The notes: a model not told the origin generated them from the sequence alone. A DNA stretch of 28,126 nucleotides from CAZJDM01 sp964544765 (GCA_964544765.1 CAZJDM010000048.1:1-28126), one strand, 5' to 3'. Shown: positions 1 to 8,340, counted from the stretch's first letter. Translations and numbers: made by a program.

Positions 1-638
1 CTATTTACACCCATAGCATGCCTTAATGAATGAATACTTTTTTTACAATCGGAAGGCAAGTATCTTTTAAATCGCATTCGGGCATAACGATCAGTAAAGA
101 ATGTATTAAATAAAAATCCCGAAGTGTTTTGAGTATTAAGCTCAGCGTATTCAATTATTTCTTTATACAAATCCTTGGGAAGTGGAATAACTCTAGTGTC
201 GCTACCTTTCAAACCTCTAATCGTAATTTCTCCTTCATTAATGTCACAGATATTACAGTCGAGAATCTCCGAACAACGAGCTCCAGTATGTAATAACATA
301 AGAAAAAATAATCGGTATCGAATAGCCTTTTGTTTATATTTTTCGGTTTTGGCGTTTATTATATCGGCATTAAGGGCATTAATCATATAAGTAATTTCAT
401 TCTCATCTAGGAACTTGTCTTTTAAAAAGCTGGAATCTTTTTTTATTCGCTGTTTAGCTTTATTGATACGACCAGCTTTGTCTTGATAAAGGATCCCTCT
501 TTCTTTGGAGCGCGGTTGCTGTTTAGCGCGTGACTGCTGTTTAGCGCGTGACTGCTGTTTAGCGCGTGGTTGCTGTTTAGAATTAGACTGTTGTTTTTTG
601 GTTTGTTTTTTTTCAGAAGTAGATGATGTTTTTACCAT
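1..638 (-). CDS. Tyrosine recombinase/integrase, 3' end outside window
   Basis: Site-specific tyrosine recombinase read on the minus strand from ATG at 638-636; it runs off the window after about 212 codons. The start has a Shine-Dalgarno GAAGGA six bases upstream. Visible catalytic residues are R121 (TGARCSE), K144 (LKGSDTRVIPLP) and H203/R206 (HSLRHAMG); the nucleophilic tyrosine would lie beyond position 1. The catalytic domain begins near residue 76, so the usual core-binding domain of about 90 residues is missing. In its place is a Lys/Gln/Arg-rich tail with four tandem hexapeptides of form (S/A)KQQ(S/P)R at residues 20-43. This catalytic-only size recalls FimB/FimE-type invertases (family knowledge), but no inverted repeats were recognised beside it. 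Family call is firm; role (invertase, integrase or relic) is open. Confidence 0.88.
   Translation of the reverse strand, partial: MVKTSSTSEKKQTKKQQSNSKQQPRAKQQSRAKQQSRAKQQPRSKERGILYQDKAGRINKAKQRIKKDSSFLKDKFLDENEITYMINALNADIINAKTEKYKQKAIRYRLFFLMLLHTGARCSEILDCNICDINEGEITIRGLKGSDTRVIPLPKDLYKEIIEYAELNTQNTSGFLFNTFFTDRYARMRFKRYLPSDCKKSIHSLRHAMGVN
510..581 (-). repeat. 18-bp tandem repeat in recombinase tail
   Basis: Four tandem 18-bp units encode (S/A)KQQ(S/P)R hexapeptides. The two central units are identical in DNA and the outer two carry point changes. The length is a multiple of three, so unit gain or loss keeps the frame. Confidence 0.85.
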
Positions 639-937
639 AATTGATCCTTCACAAAATTCCTTCCCAGGGTATAATTTGGATTTTTTCTGCAGCAAAGTTA
701 AAAGTTAAATGATAGTATTTAATTTGCTATTTTAGAAGACAAATTTTTCTGAAGACTGAGGTCTCTTTTAATTGAAGGTTAACATTGAATTATATGAATA
801 ATCGTCGTAAAAAGAAAGAAGTTAAAGTTGGATATTATACGAAATTTTTAAAAAAAAATTGCGATTTTTATTTTTTTTTATTATCTATAGGAACGAGCTT
901 TTAATTAAATCGTAAAGAAGTTTGAGGGTATGAAATA
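639..937. other. Divergent intergenic region, recombinase / hydrogenase operon
   Basis: About 300 bases between the divergent recombinase and hydB genes, so it should hold both promoters. The clearest structure is an A-tract facing a T-tract around a GCG centre (about 849-880), which could form an A:T-only hairpin or a curved segment. hydB has a GAGGG site about nine bases before its ATG. No convincing -35/-10 pair and no sigma-54 GG-N10-GC element were seen. A 36-codon ORF at 794-904 (very basic start, hydrophobic end) has no ribosome binding site and is not called. Confidence 0.5.
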
Positions 938-1969
938 ATGCATAAAATATTCTATATCAAGGACGCTGATTTTCCACAGTTTGTTAATAGCATGATAGCT
1001 AAACATCAAGTAATCGCGCCCAAAGCCAAAAAACAAAAATTTATATTTGATCAAATCCGTAGTGATGAAGAACTTAGACTTGATTATGATGTAACAATTC
1101 TACCTCCTAAAAAAGCCATATTTCCTCCTAAGCAGAACTTGGTTGAGTTTGATGGAGAAAAAGTAAAAAGTAGTATAAATCCCGTTCATCAGATTTTATT
1201 TGGAGTTCATTTTTACGATATCAAAGCCATCGATATGTTAGATATCCTTTTTGAAGACGGGATCATGGATTGGGATTATCATGCCAATCGTCAATATACA
1301 ACTATAGTCGGATCCTGTATACAAAACGTATCAGAACGATCATTTTTTGGTAGTGTAGGTAGACACGTGTTTCCTAAGGGCCATGATGCTTTTTTAACCA
1401 AACTTAAAAACGGTTATACTTTTGAAGTTAGAACTTCTAAAGGTGATAAATTATTAAACTACGGCAATTTTGTAGAAGCAACTCAGAGACAGATCGATGA
1501 TGCAGATAGAATTGGGCATGAGATAACCAAAAAATGTCCACAAAAACTTGAATATGCTGGAGAACATATTGCAAGACAAGTACGCGCTACTTATAAAAAA
1601 AATAAAATATGGCAAGATATGTCCCAAAAATGTCTGGCCTGTGGTACTTGCAACATAGTTTGTCCCACCTGTTACTGTTTTGATGTTCAAGATGAATGGG
1701 AGTTAAATCAAGTAGCAGCCAAAAGATATCGTGTTTGGGATGGCTGTATGTTAGAGGATTTTTCCAAAGTTTCTTTAGGTAATGATATGCATGAGGATTT
1801 TAGATCCAGGATTCATAGTAGATTTCGTCATCGTGTAATGCGTAAAACAACCTATTTAAATGATAAGCTAGATGGGCCGGCCTGTGTTGGGTGCGGTAGA
1901 TGTTCTGAAGGATGTGTCCCTGATATAGCTGATCCTGTTGATATCATTCACACGATAATGAAAGATTAG
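938..1969 (+). CDS. hydB: Group 3b [NiFe] hydrogenase beta subunit (4Fe-4S)
   Basis: Electron-transfer subunit of the cytoplasmic NAD(P)-linked bifunctional hydrogenase (sulfhydrogenase), related to anaerobic sulfite reductase subunit A. The 343-residue protein has two C-terminal ferredoxin-type cluster motifs: C232-x2-C235-x2-C238-x3-C242, with extra cysteines at 245 and 247, and C316-x2-C319-x2-C322-x3-C326. Length is typical. The downstream order beta-gamma-delta-alpha matches hydBGDA of archaeal sulfhydrogenases. It should relay electrons between the small-subunit clusters and the flavin subunit. A 109-bp gap with degenerate repeats separates it from hydG, whereas the following hyd genes are nearly contiguous. 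Whether the complex reduces sulfur in addition to protons cannot be read from sequence. Confidence 0.92.
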   Translation: MHKIFYIKDADFPQFVNSMIAKHQVIAPKAKKQKFIFDQIRSDEELRLDYDVTILPPKKAIFPPKQNLVEFDGEKVKSSINPVHQILFGVHFYDIKAIDMLDILFEDGIMDWDYHANRQYTTIVGSCIQNVSERSFFGSVGRHVFPKGHDAFLTKLKNGYTFEVRTSKGDKLLNYGNFVEATQRQIDDADRIGHEITKKCPQKLEYAGEHIARQVRATYKKNKIWQDMSQKCLACGTCNIVCPTCYCFDVQDEWELNQVAAKRYRVWDGCMLEDFSKVSLGNDMHEDFRSRIHSRFRHRVMRKTTYLNDKLDGPACVGCGRCSEGCVPDIADPVDIIHTIMKD

Positions 1970-2070
1970 GATGTTTAATAATCTGATTACTATTAAAGAA
2001 AGCTTAAGATGTTTAACAATCCGACTTACTATAAGGCTTAGGATACTTAATAATCTGATACTATAATGGA
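1969..2070 (+). repeat. Three degenerate tandem repeats, hydB-hydG gap
   Basis: Three direct copies of a 30-38 bp unit fill the gap: 1969-2006, 2007-2040 and 2041-2070. All share the pattern (A/G)GAT(G/A)(T/C)TTAA(T/C)AAT(C)(T/C)GA followed by TACTAT; the first two end in (G/A)GCTTA. The third copy runs into the GGAGG ribosome binding site of hydG. Copies differ by substitutions and small indels, so this is an older duplication. Confidence 0.8.
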
Positions 2071-2078
2071 GGCCAAAA

Positions 2079-2921
2079 ATGTCAGCAAATATATCCTTTG
2101 GAGAAAAACAAAATATTTTTCTGCCTTCCGCGGCAAAAATTGTTCGCATACAGGAAATGACTGATATAGTGAAGTGCTTTACTTTATTACCTGAAGATCA
2201 GGAATTGTTGGATTTCCAACCAGGACAATTTTTAGAAGTATCACTCTTTGGTTACGGTGAAATTCCTATTGGTTATGCCAGCTCACCTACTAAATCAGAT
2301 ACCATTGATATTGTAGTTAGAAAAGTAGGTAGAGTGTCAGGAGCTATTCATAATTTAAAAGAAGGTGATAATCTGTATTTAAGGGGACCGCTGGGTAATG
2401 GTTTTCCTTTAGGAGAGTTACGAAAACACAATATTTTAATTGTCGCCGGAGGCATTGGACTTTGTCCTACTCGAAGCTTGATACAATACATTTTAGATAG
2501 GCGCATGGAATTTAAAAAATTTACTTTATTCTATGGATCTAGAAATCCCAGCGAACAGTTATTTGTAGATGATTTAAAAAAGTGGAAGAAATCACCAGAG
2601 GTTACCTATTTTGATACAGTTGATAAAGCTGATGAAAATTGGAAAGGCAATGTCGGAGTTATAACTAAACTATTTAGAAAAACCATTATTAAAGCCAATA
2701 CTCGGGTGATAGTATGCGGTCCTCCGGTAATGTATAGATTTGTGGTGTTAGAATTAATGCATATTGGGATCGCCAAAAACAATGTTTATGTTGATCTTGA
2801 ACGGCGCATGAAATGCGGTATTGGCAAGTGCGGTCATTGTCAAATAAATGATCAAACAGTTTGTTTTAATGGTCCGGTATTTAATTTTTTTGAAGCAAAA
2901 AATTTAGAAGAGGCTTTTTAA
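2079..2921 (+). CDS. hydG: Group 3b [NiFe] hydrogenase gamma subunit (FAD/NAD(P)-binding)
   Basis: Flavoprotein diaphorase subunit exchanging electrons with NAD(P)H; family of sulfhydrogenase gamma, AsrB and dihydroorotate dehydrogenase electron-transfer subunits. The 280-residue protein has an FAD-binding beta-barrel (about residues 10-105), a nucleotide-binding segment with GGIGLCPTRSL (about 127-137), CGPPVM near residue 213, and a C-terminal [2Fe-2S] motif with C246, C251, C254 and C262. The start has GGAGG seven bases upstream. The stop codon overlaps the next ATG by one base (TAATG), indicating translational coupling to hydD. Cofactor preference for NADP or NAD cannot be decided here. 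Confidence 0.92.
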   Translation: MSANISFGEKQNIFLPSAAKIVRIQEMTDIVKCFTLLPEDQELLDFQPGQFLEVSLFGYGEIPIGYASSPTKSDTIDIVVRKVGRVSGAIHNLKEGDNLYLRGPLGNGFPLGELRKHNILIVAGGIGLCPTRSLIQYILDRRMEFKKFTLFYGSRNPSEQLFVDDLKKWKKSPEVTYFDTVDKADENWKGNVGVITKLFRKTIIKANTRVIVCGPPVMYRFVVLELMHIGIAKNNVYVDLERRMKCGIGKCGHCQINDQTVCFNGPVFNFFEAKNLEEAF

Positions 2922-3667
2922 TGGAAAAGGTAAAAATTGCATTTTTTGATTTCGCAAGTTGTGAGGGTTGTCAGATTGAGCTTACCAACTTGGGAGAAAC
3001 TTTCTTTATGACTCTACTTGATCATGTAGAAATTGTAGAATTTCGAGAAGTTATGAAAGAAAGAACTACTGAAACAATTGATATCGCGTTTGTCGAAGGT
3101 AGTTTTACCCGAGAGGCTGATCGGGAACGATTAGAGTCTATAAGAAAAAGATCTAATATGGTAGTGGCTTATGGAGCCTGTGCCGCCATTGGAGGTATAA
3201 ACTCCTTAAAAAATCATCAAAACGATTATAAAGAATGTGTATACGGCAAAGAAAAAGCACCAATGCCTCATCTGGACAGTGATCTGGCCAGACCCATCTC
3301 AGAGGCGATTAAGGTTGATTATATGATTCGTGGTTGTCCAATGGATAAGGACGAGTTTATGTATATTGTTTCTCATTTGCTACATGGTAAACAACCAGTA
3401 ATCCCTAATAATCCGGTTTGTGTAGAGTGTAAAATGCGAGAAACTATTTGTCGGTATCAGGATGGAGATCATTGTTTGGGTATTGTTTCTAGGGCAGGAT
3501 GTGGAGCGCCTTGTCCAGCTCACGGTGTGCCTTGTGAGGCATGTAGAGGATTAGTTGATAGATTCAATGAAGATTTGCTGGTTCAAATATTAATAGAAAA
3601 AGGTGGCTTGTCTGAACAGCGTGCCAAAACTAAGGCCAAAATGTTCACGGCATTTACTGGGAGTTAA
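2921..3667 (+). CDS. hydD: Group 3b [NiFe] hydrogenase delta (small) subunit
   Basis: Small Fe-S subunit carrying the electron relay to the NiFe site. The proximal cluster ligands are visible as C14-E-G-C17 (ASCEGCQ), GACAAIGG near residue 84, and RGCPMDKDE near residue 140. The C-terminal part has the medial/distal-type cysteines CVECKMRETIC and the stretch GCGAPCPAHGVPCEACRG. At 248 residues it is normal for group 3b, has no twin-arginine signal and should be cytoplasmic, as expected for an NAD(P)-linked enzyme. It overlaps hydG by one base and ends five bases before hydA. Confidence 0.93.
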   Translation: MEKVKIAFFDFASCEGCQIELTNLGETFFMTLLDHVEIVEFREVMKERTTETIDIAFVEGSFTREADRERLESIRKRSNMVVAYGACAAIGGINSLKNHQNDYKECVYGKEKAPMPHLDSDLARPISEAIKVDYMIRGCPMDKDEFMYIVSHLLHGKQPVIPNNPVCVECKMRETICRYQDGDHCLGIVSRAGCGAPCPAHGVPCEACRGLVDRFNEDLLVQILIEKGGLSEQRAKTKAKMFTAFTGS

Positions 3668-3672
3668 TAGAT

Positions 3673-4995
3673 ATGGCAAAGAATATTAAAGTCGACGTAC
3701 ATCATTTGACGCGCGTTGAGGGTCACGGTAATATTGTTGTAAACGTTACTAATGGTAAGATTGAAAAGTGTGAATGGCAGGTACCTGAAGCGCCTAGATT
3801 TTTTGAATCGATGGTAAGAGGAAGGCATTATTCAGAAGTTGCTCGGATTACTTCCAGAATTTGTGGTATTTGCTCTGTTGGTCATACATTAGCTTCAGTG
3901 AAGGGAACAGAAAGCGCTTTAGGTATAGAAGTATCTAGTCAGACCAAAGATCTAAGAAATTTATTAAAAATGGCTGAAATGTTTGATTCTCATATTGTGC
4001 ATATACTTTTCTTAGTGGCTCCAGATCTATTAGGAGCCAAGTCGGTCTTTCCTCTAATTCCTACTCATGGAGAAGTAATTAAGACCGCTCTTAGATTAAA
4101 AAGATTTGGTCATGAGTTAGGCGCCCTCTTGGCAGGTAGAACCACTCATCCTACAATGGTTGTACCAGGTGGTTTTGCTTCTTATCCTTCTAAAGAAGAA
4201 CTTTTAAACATTAAGACTAAATTAGAAAATGAGATTCTCGCTGATTTAACAGAAGTTTTAAAAGTATTGTTATCGGTAAAAGAAAAAATTCCTGCTTTTG
4301 ATCGTCCAACTGAATACATGGCTCTTTCAAATGAGGAGGAATATGCTTTTTATGATGGTCAGATCCAGACAGTTTTACCGGAAGGTGATAAGGCTGTATG
4401 GCCCATCAGTGATTATAAAGCTTGTACCAATGAATATATAGTTTCTCAATCAACTGCTAAATATACTAAAAATCGTATGGATAGTTTAATGGTTGGCGCT
4501 CTAGCTAGAGTAAACAATAATTTTGAACAATTGAATGATGAAGCAAAGGGTGTTGCAGAGCAATTAGGATTGACCGGTAAAATGGTTTTTAATCCTTATT
4601 TAAATAATGTGGCCCAGGTGATTGAGATTGTACATAGTATTCATTCAATCTATGATAAATTAAAATATTATTTAACCAATGGAATAGAGGAAGAACCTCT
4701 TGTTCAGCCAACAAAGTCGGGGTGGGGAGCTGGCGCGGTTGAGGTCCCAAGAGGAATTTTATTTCATAGTTATGAGTATGATGAAGATGGTATATGCCAA
4801 GGAGGTGATTTTATTATCCCTACTAATCAAAATCATGCTAATATTCAATTAGATATGGAAAAATTGGTACCGGAACTCCTACAAAAAGATGTTTCTGAAG
4901 AAGAAATGGAACTGGCTCTAGAAATGTTGGTACGTTCTTATGATCCATGTATTTCATGTTCAACACATTATGTTAAAGTTAAATTTGTAACTTGA
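3673..4995 (+). CDS. hydA: Group 3b [NiFe] hydrogenase alpha (large, catalytic) subunit
   Basis: Catalytic large subunit binding the NiFe(CN)2CO site. The N-terminal L1 motif is R-I-C64-G-I-C67-SVGH71 and the C-terminal L2 motif is DPC426-IS-C429-STH432, giving the four Ni/Fe cysteines. Eight residues (YVKVKFVT) follow His432, which is the expected maturation tail removed after Ni insertion; the protease gene follows directly. The length, 440 residues, fits group 3 enzymes. The ATG lies five bases after the hydD stop, and the ribosome binding site (GGGAG) is inside the end of hydD. Confidence 0.95.
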   Translation: MAKNIKVDVHHLTRVEGHGNIVVNVTNGKIEKCEWQVPEAPRFFESMVRGRHYSEVARITSRICGICSVGHTLASVKGTESALGIEVSSQTKDLRNLLKMAEMFDSHIVHILFLVAPDLLGAKSVFPLIPTHGEVIKTALRLKRFGHELGALLAGRTTHPTMVVPGGFASYPSKEELLNIKTKLENEILADLTEVLKVLLSVKEKIPAFDRPTEYMALSNEEEYAFYDGQIQTVLPEGDKAVWPISDYKACTNEYIVSQSTAKYTKNRMDSLMVGALARVNNNFEQLNDEAKGVAEQLGLTGKMVFNPYLNNVAQVIEIVHSIHSIYDKLKYYLTNGIEEEPLVQPTKSGWGAGAVEVPRGILFHSYEYDEDGICQGGDFIIPTNQNHANIQLDMEKLVPELLQKDVSEEEMELALEMLVRSYDPCISCSTHYVKVKFVT

Positions 4996-5054
4996 CGTAT
5001 TAGTAAAAAAAGTAAAAAAATAGACAAAACGAGAACATCATCTTAGGTTTAAAA

Positions 5055-5528
5055 ATGATCTCCTATATTATTGGTCTAGGAAATTACATGAAGTCTGATG
5101 ATGGTATTGGATTGCGTTTAATTGAGCATTTAAATCAAAATCTAAATCAAATGAGAAGTAATGATGATATTCGTTTTATTGACATAGGTAGTAATGGATT
5201 AAATTTATTACATTACTTTGAATCCACAACCAAGAAAATATTATTGGTAGATGCCGCTAAAATGGGTCTTCAGCCAGGAGAATTTGGCTTTTTTGATCCG
5301 ATGAAGGTTAAAAATCAACATGACAGTTATAATATTTCAACTCATGAAGACGATATATTATCTGTAATAGAATTAGCTACCAAACTTAATTATAATATTC
5401 CCCCTATCCGTTGTATGGGCATAGAACCCTCTACTGTTGGGCAAGGATTGGCTTTATCAATAGGTTTGCGGAATAAATTAGAATATTATTCTTCGAGGGC
5501 AATAGAAGAAATAAATAAGAATTGGTAA
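5055..5528 (+). CDS. Hydrogenase maturation protease (HyaD/HycI/HybD family)
   Basis: Endopeptidase that trims the large-subunit C-terminus after Ni insertion. At 157 residues it has the family length. The N-terminal GLGNYMKSDDGIG motif is present, and D16, D66 (LLVDA) and H97 (STHED) fall where HybD has its nickel-sensing E16, D62 and H93 (family knowledge). It follows hydA by 59 bp, so a dedicated role in processing the HydA tail is the simple reading. Accessory genes hypABCDEF are not in the window and must be elsewhere. Confidence 0.9.
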   Translation: MISYIIGLGNYMKSDDGIGLRLIEHLNQNLNQMRSNDDIRFIDIGSNGLNLLHYFESTTKKILLVDAAKMGLQPGEFGFFDPMKVKNQHDSYNISTHEDDILSVIELATKLNYNIPPIRCMGIEPSTVGQGLALSIGLRNKLEYYSSRAIEEINKNW

Positions 5529-5543
5529 GGAGATTTCTATATC

Positions 5544-6959
5544 ATGGAAAAACCTTTTCAAAATTGGCCCGTTTTTGAATTACCTGTTGCAGAAGACAAT
5601 GGATTGGCGCATGTTTTTGATATATCTCATCATGATAAAACCCTGCAATTAAGTTTACATGATGAAAATGTTTCATGGTTCTGTAATTTAAGATATCTTT
5701 TTATCGCCACAATAGCAGTATTGGGAGTTATTAGTCTATTTCCTAAGTTTGTCACTTGGTTTGGTTTTTGGCCCCAACCTATCTGGCCATTTATAATTTC
5801 TGCTTTTTTGTTTTTGTGTAATTTTTTCTATAAATGGTTTCCAGGTCCAGCTAAATTAAATCTTCTCATTCAAATGTTGGTTGATTTAATTGTCTTAACC
5901 TTTGTTGTTCACTTTGTGGGATCTACTGAGACGTATATATCTCTGATGTATTTATTTCATATTATTTTAGCTTGTCTGTTTTTCTCACCTATTAATGCTT
6001 TAATAGTTCTTGCTTTTTCGTATGGATTATACAGTACGTGTTTGCTTTTAGAGTATTTTGAGGTTATTGAGCCATCAAGCATTTACTTAGATACTTCCTA
6101 TACGGATTTCTTTAGCCTAAATGGTTCTTTAATATTTGTAAATTCTGTTACTTCTTTAATGGTTTGGTTATCAATTTGGTACTTAACTACTCGTATTACC
6201 AATTCGATACGTGAGCGTGATAGAGTTTTGAATGAGAATAATAAAACATTAATAAAAATGCAGAAGGAAAAGACGGAACACATGCTTAGAACCACTCATG
6301 AACTTAAAGCTCCTTTTGCGGCTATTCAAGCTAATGCGCAATTATTAGTTGGTGGGCTTTTAGGTCCTTTGGAACCAGATGTTAAAGAAATTGTTACCAA
6401 GATTCTGGTGCGGTGCCAACGTCTTACCAGAACCATTGTAGAAATGTTGCAACTGAGTAATCTGCAGTCAGAAACAAATGCCGGTAAAAAATTTATTAGT
6501 TTGGATTTAATACCAATATTAAAACATTCCATTGCTCTGGTTCAACCTATTGCCGAAACTAGGCAAGTTAAGATCAAAACAAGTTTTATACCTTGTTATG
6601 TTTGGGGTATTAAGGATCATTTAGAAATGCTTTTTAATAATTTGATTGCAAATGCAGTTAATTATTCATTCGATAAGAGGCACGTAGAGGTTGTGATAGA
6701 GAATATTGATGAAAATGAAGTAAAAATTATGATAAGAGATCAAGGTATTGGTGTAGAGTCAGAAAAGATAGATAAAATTTTTAATCAACATTATAGAACC
6801 AAAGCGGCTCTAAAACATAATGCAGATTCTTCTGGTTTAGGTTTATCATTAGTAAAGCATGTTTCAATGACTCATCGGGTCAAACTTAAAGTGTATAGTA
6901 AGGTTGCTGAGGGGACAGTTGTTATATTAAAATTGATAAGGGCTCATTATTATAAATAG
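5544..6959 (+). CDS. Six-TM sensor histidine kinase in hydrogenase operon
   Basis: Membrane histidine kinase of 471 residues. A cytoplasmic N-terminus of about 45 residues is followed by six predicted membrane segments (about 50-67, 80-98, 106-124, 132-149, 151-170, 194-214), a short linker, a HisKA H-box with phospho-acceptor H252 (THELKAPFAAI), and a HATPase domain with N-box NNLIANAVNY (365-374), G1 box DQGIG (399-403) and G2 GLGLSLVKH (431-439). No PAS or periplasmic domain is visible, so sensing is probably within the membrane. The six-TM layout resembles RegB/PrrB redox kinases, although the H-box differs. It starts 15 bp after the protease gene and ends 14 bp before the response regulator. 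Confidence 0.88.
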   Translation: MEKPFQNWPVFELPVAEDNGLAHVFDISHHDKTLQLSLHDENVSWFCNLRYLFIATIAVLGVISLFPKFVTWFGFWPQPIWPFIISAFLFLCNFFYKWFPGPAKLNLLIQMLVDLIVLTFVVHFVGSTETYISLMYLFHIILACLFFSPINALIVLAFSYGLYSTCLLLEYFEVIEPSSIYLDTSYTDFFSLNGSLIFVNSVTSLMVWLSIWYLTTRITNSIRERDRVLNENNKTLIKMQKEKTEHMLRTTHELKAPFAAIQANAQLLVGGLLGPLEPDVKEIVTKILVRCQRLTRTIVEMLQLSNLQSETNAGKKFISLDLIPILKHSIALVQPIAETRQVKIKTSFIPCYVWGIKDHLEMLFNNLIANAVNYSFDKRHVEVVIENIDENEVKIMIRDQGIGVESEKIDKIFNQHYRTKAALKHNADSSGLGLSLVKHVSMTHRVKLKVYSKVAEGTVVILKLIRAHYYK

Positions 6960-6973
6960 GAGGAAAGTTTATT

Positions 6974-7357
6974 ATGGCTAAAATTCTTATAGTAGATGAT
7001 GATATAGATTTTGCCAATGCCGCTAAATTGGTGTTGACCAAGGCTGGTTATGAAGTAACAATAGAAGATGATGATTGTAAAGCATTAGAGAAGGTTGATG
7101 AAGTAAAGCCGGATTTAGTATTACTGGACGTTATGTTTCCGGAAGATCCTTCGGCTGGATTTCAAGTTGCTCGTGATATTCAAGAAAAATATTCTGATTT
7201 GCCGGTCTTAATGTTAACCGCAATTAACGAGAAGTTTCCTTTAGGATTTGATGCAAAAAACATTAATGAGTCTTGGATGCCGGTTGATATGTTTTTAGAA
7301 AAACCAATTGACTTTGTCGTTTTGAAAAACAAGATAGAAAAGATTCTAAAGCCCTAA
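6974..7357 (+). CDS. Receiver-only response regulator
   Basis: CheY-like receiver of 127 residues without an output domain. The acidic pocket (VDDDID, residues 7-12), phospho-acceptor D52 (LLDVMFP), T82 (MLTA) and K110 (LEKP) are all present. The segment between the T and K residues is longer than in CheY, with a stretch rich in charged and aromatic residues (about 84-106). It is last in the hydrogenase transcription unit, has AGGAGG upstream, and is the obvious partner of the preceding kinase. With no DNA-binding domain, it probably acts by protein-protein contact or in a phosphorelay. Its stop overlaps the stop of the convergent downstream gene. Confidence 0.9.
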   Translation: MAKILIVDDDIDFANAAKLVLTKAGYEVTIEDDDCKALEKVDEVKPDLVLLDVMFPEDPSAGFQVARDIQEKYSDLPVLMLTAINEKFPLGFDAKNINESWMPVDMFLEKPIDFVVLKNKIEKILKP

Positions 7358-8274
7358 TGATGATGGGTTGAGTCTTTTAGCTTTAAACGAAAGACTGGAA
7401 TTTGAAAGACAGGGTGATAAGATCTTTTGGCTTGACGTAAACCTGCGTTTCCCATATCACACTCACGATTAATATATTTAAATTTTGGAACAAGTTGTTT
7501 GGCAACCTCTTGATTAATGACTTGCCCTATTCCTTTTACTCCTGGTTGGGTTTTTTCAAAATGAATAAGAACCGTATCTAGACTGAGTTTTTCAGCAATG
7601 GAAAAAGCTACTATTTGATTATCAATGGTAAGGGTCCATCCTATTAGTTCTAAAAATCTAAAATGTTTCAAGGAACGAATAAGGGCCTGGTACTCTCTTT
7701 CAAGAGTGGGGGTAGATCCATCAGGGTATTTAGATTTCATCCAGGTTTTATGAATTTCAATTATTTGTTCGGTAGATGATCTGGTAATAGGTTCTAATGA
7801 TACCGTTTTGTTTTTTTGATCCCGGTTAAATTGAGAAATGAGATTTCGTTTTTTGGAGAATTTGGCTCCTTTTAGGTTAGCTAGATTATCAGCTAGATAA
7901 TAGTAATCTGCTAAATCCGGATTTTCAGTTATATTAAAGTATTTGGACCATTCGTCGGTTGGAAAATGTTCCAACCATGCTTTATCAACCATGATTAATT
8001 TTTCTATATTGGAAGAAGACATTATTTGGGCAATTTCTGCGGGTGTTAACTGTTTATGTTTAGAAAGAGGCTTAAACAGGGATTTCTTTTTTGTATCAGA
8101 GTTAGTAGCGGTTAGAAAAAGAATGTCATCTTGGATGGCAAAATCATAGAAAAAAGTTCCTTGGTTCCAGGTATAAAAAATTCCAAAGGTATACTGGTGC
8201 GAGACCTGGGGATTGTGGGAAAAAAAGGGTAGTAATTTAGTCCTATCTCGAAGCTTAATTGATTTAAAATTCAT
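7354..8274 (-). CDS. DUF2156 protein (phosphatidylglycerol lysyltransferase C-domain-like)
   Basis: A 306-residue member of the DUF2156 family, which has a GNAT-like double fold and is related to the soluble aminoacyl-transferase domain of MprF. Family hallmarks seen are DYYYLADNLANLKG and KKRNLISQF near the middle, and INREC-DMGNAGLRQAKRSYHP near the C-terminus. It lacks the membrane flippase part of MprF, so whether it aminoacylates lipids is unknown. The protein ends in three histidines. The start ATG has no clear Shine-Dalgarno site, but an in-frame stop lies shortly upstream. It follows the SET gene by 66 bp in the same direction and is convergent with the response regulator, sharing four bases. 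Confidence 0.82.
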   Translation of the reverse strand: MNFKSIKLRDRTKLLPFFSHNPQVSHQYTFGIFYTWNQGTFFYDFAIQDDILFLTATNSDTKKKSLFKPLSKHKQLTPAEIAQIMSSSNIEKLIMVDKAWLEHFPTDEWSKYFNITENPDLADYYYLADNLANLKGAKFSKKRNLISQFNRDQKNKTVSLEPITRSSTEQIIEIHKTWMKSKYPDGSTPTLEREYQALIRSLKHFRFLELIGWTLTIDNQIVAFSIAEKLSLDTVLIHFEKTQPGVKGIGQVINQEVAKQLVPKFKYINRECDMGNAGLRQAKRSYHPVFQIPVFRLKLKDSTHHH

Positions 8275-8340
8275 TGAGGCTAATATGTTTGATTACTTTT
8301 CAATAGTCAAGGATTTTTCATAATAACGCACCCCACACGG

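Noticed and set aside
510..581. Short regular repeats as a possible CRISPR array
   Set aside because: The units are 18 bp, contiguous with no spacers, and in frame within a gene.
505..708. Plus-strand ORF with repeated CCLARD peptides
   Set aside because: It is the antisense of the recombinase's 18-bp repeats; the minus strand carries a conserved recombinase frame.
794..904. 36-codon ORF, basic then hydrophobic, before hydB
   Set aside because: No ribosome binding site, runs through a homopolymer A/T region, and no recognisable family.
639..937. Invertible promoter beside the FimB-sized recombinase
   Set aside because: No pair of inverted repeats flanking the region could be found by eye, so inversion is not claimed.
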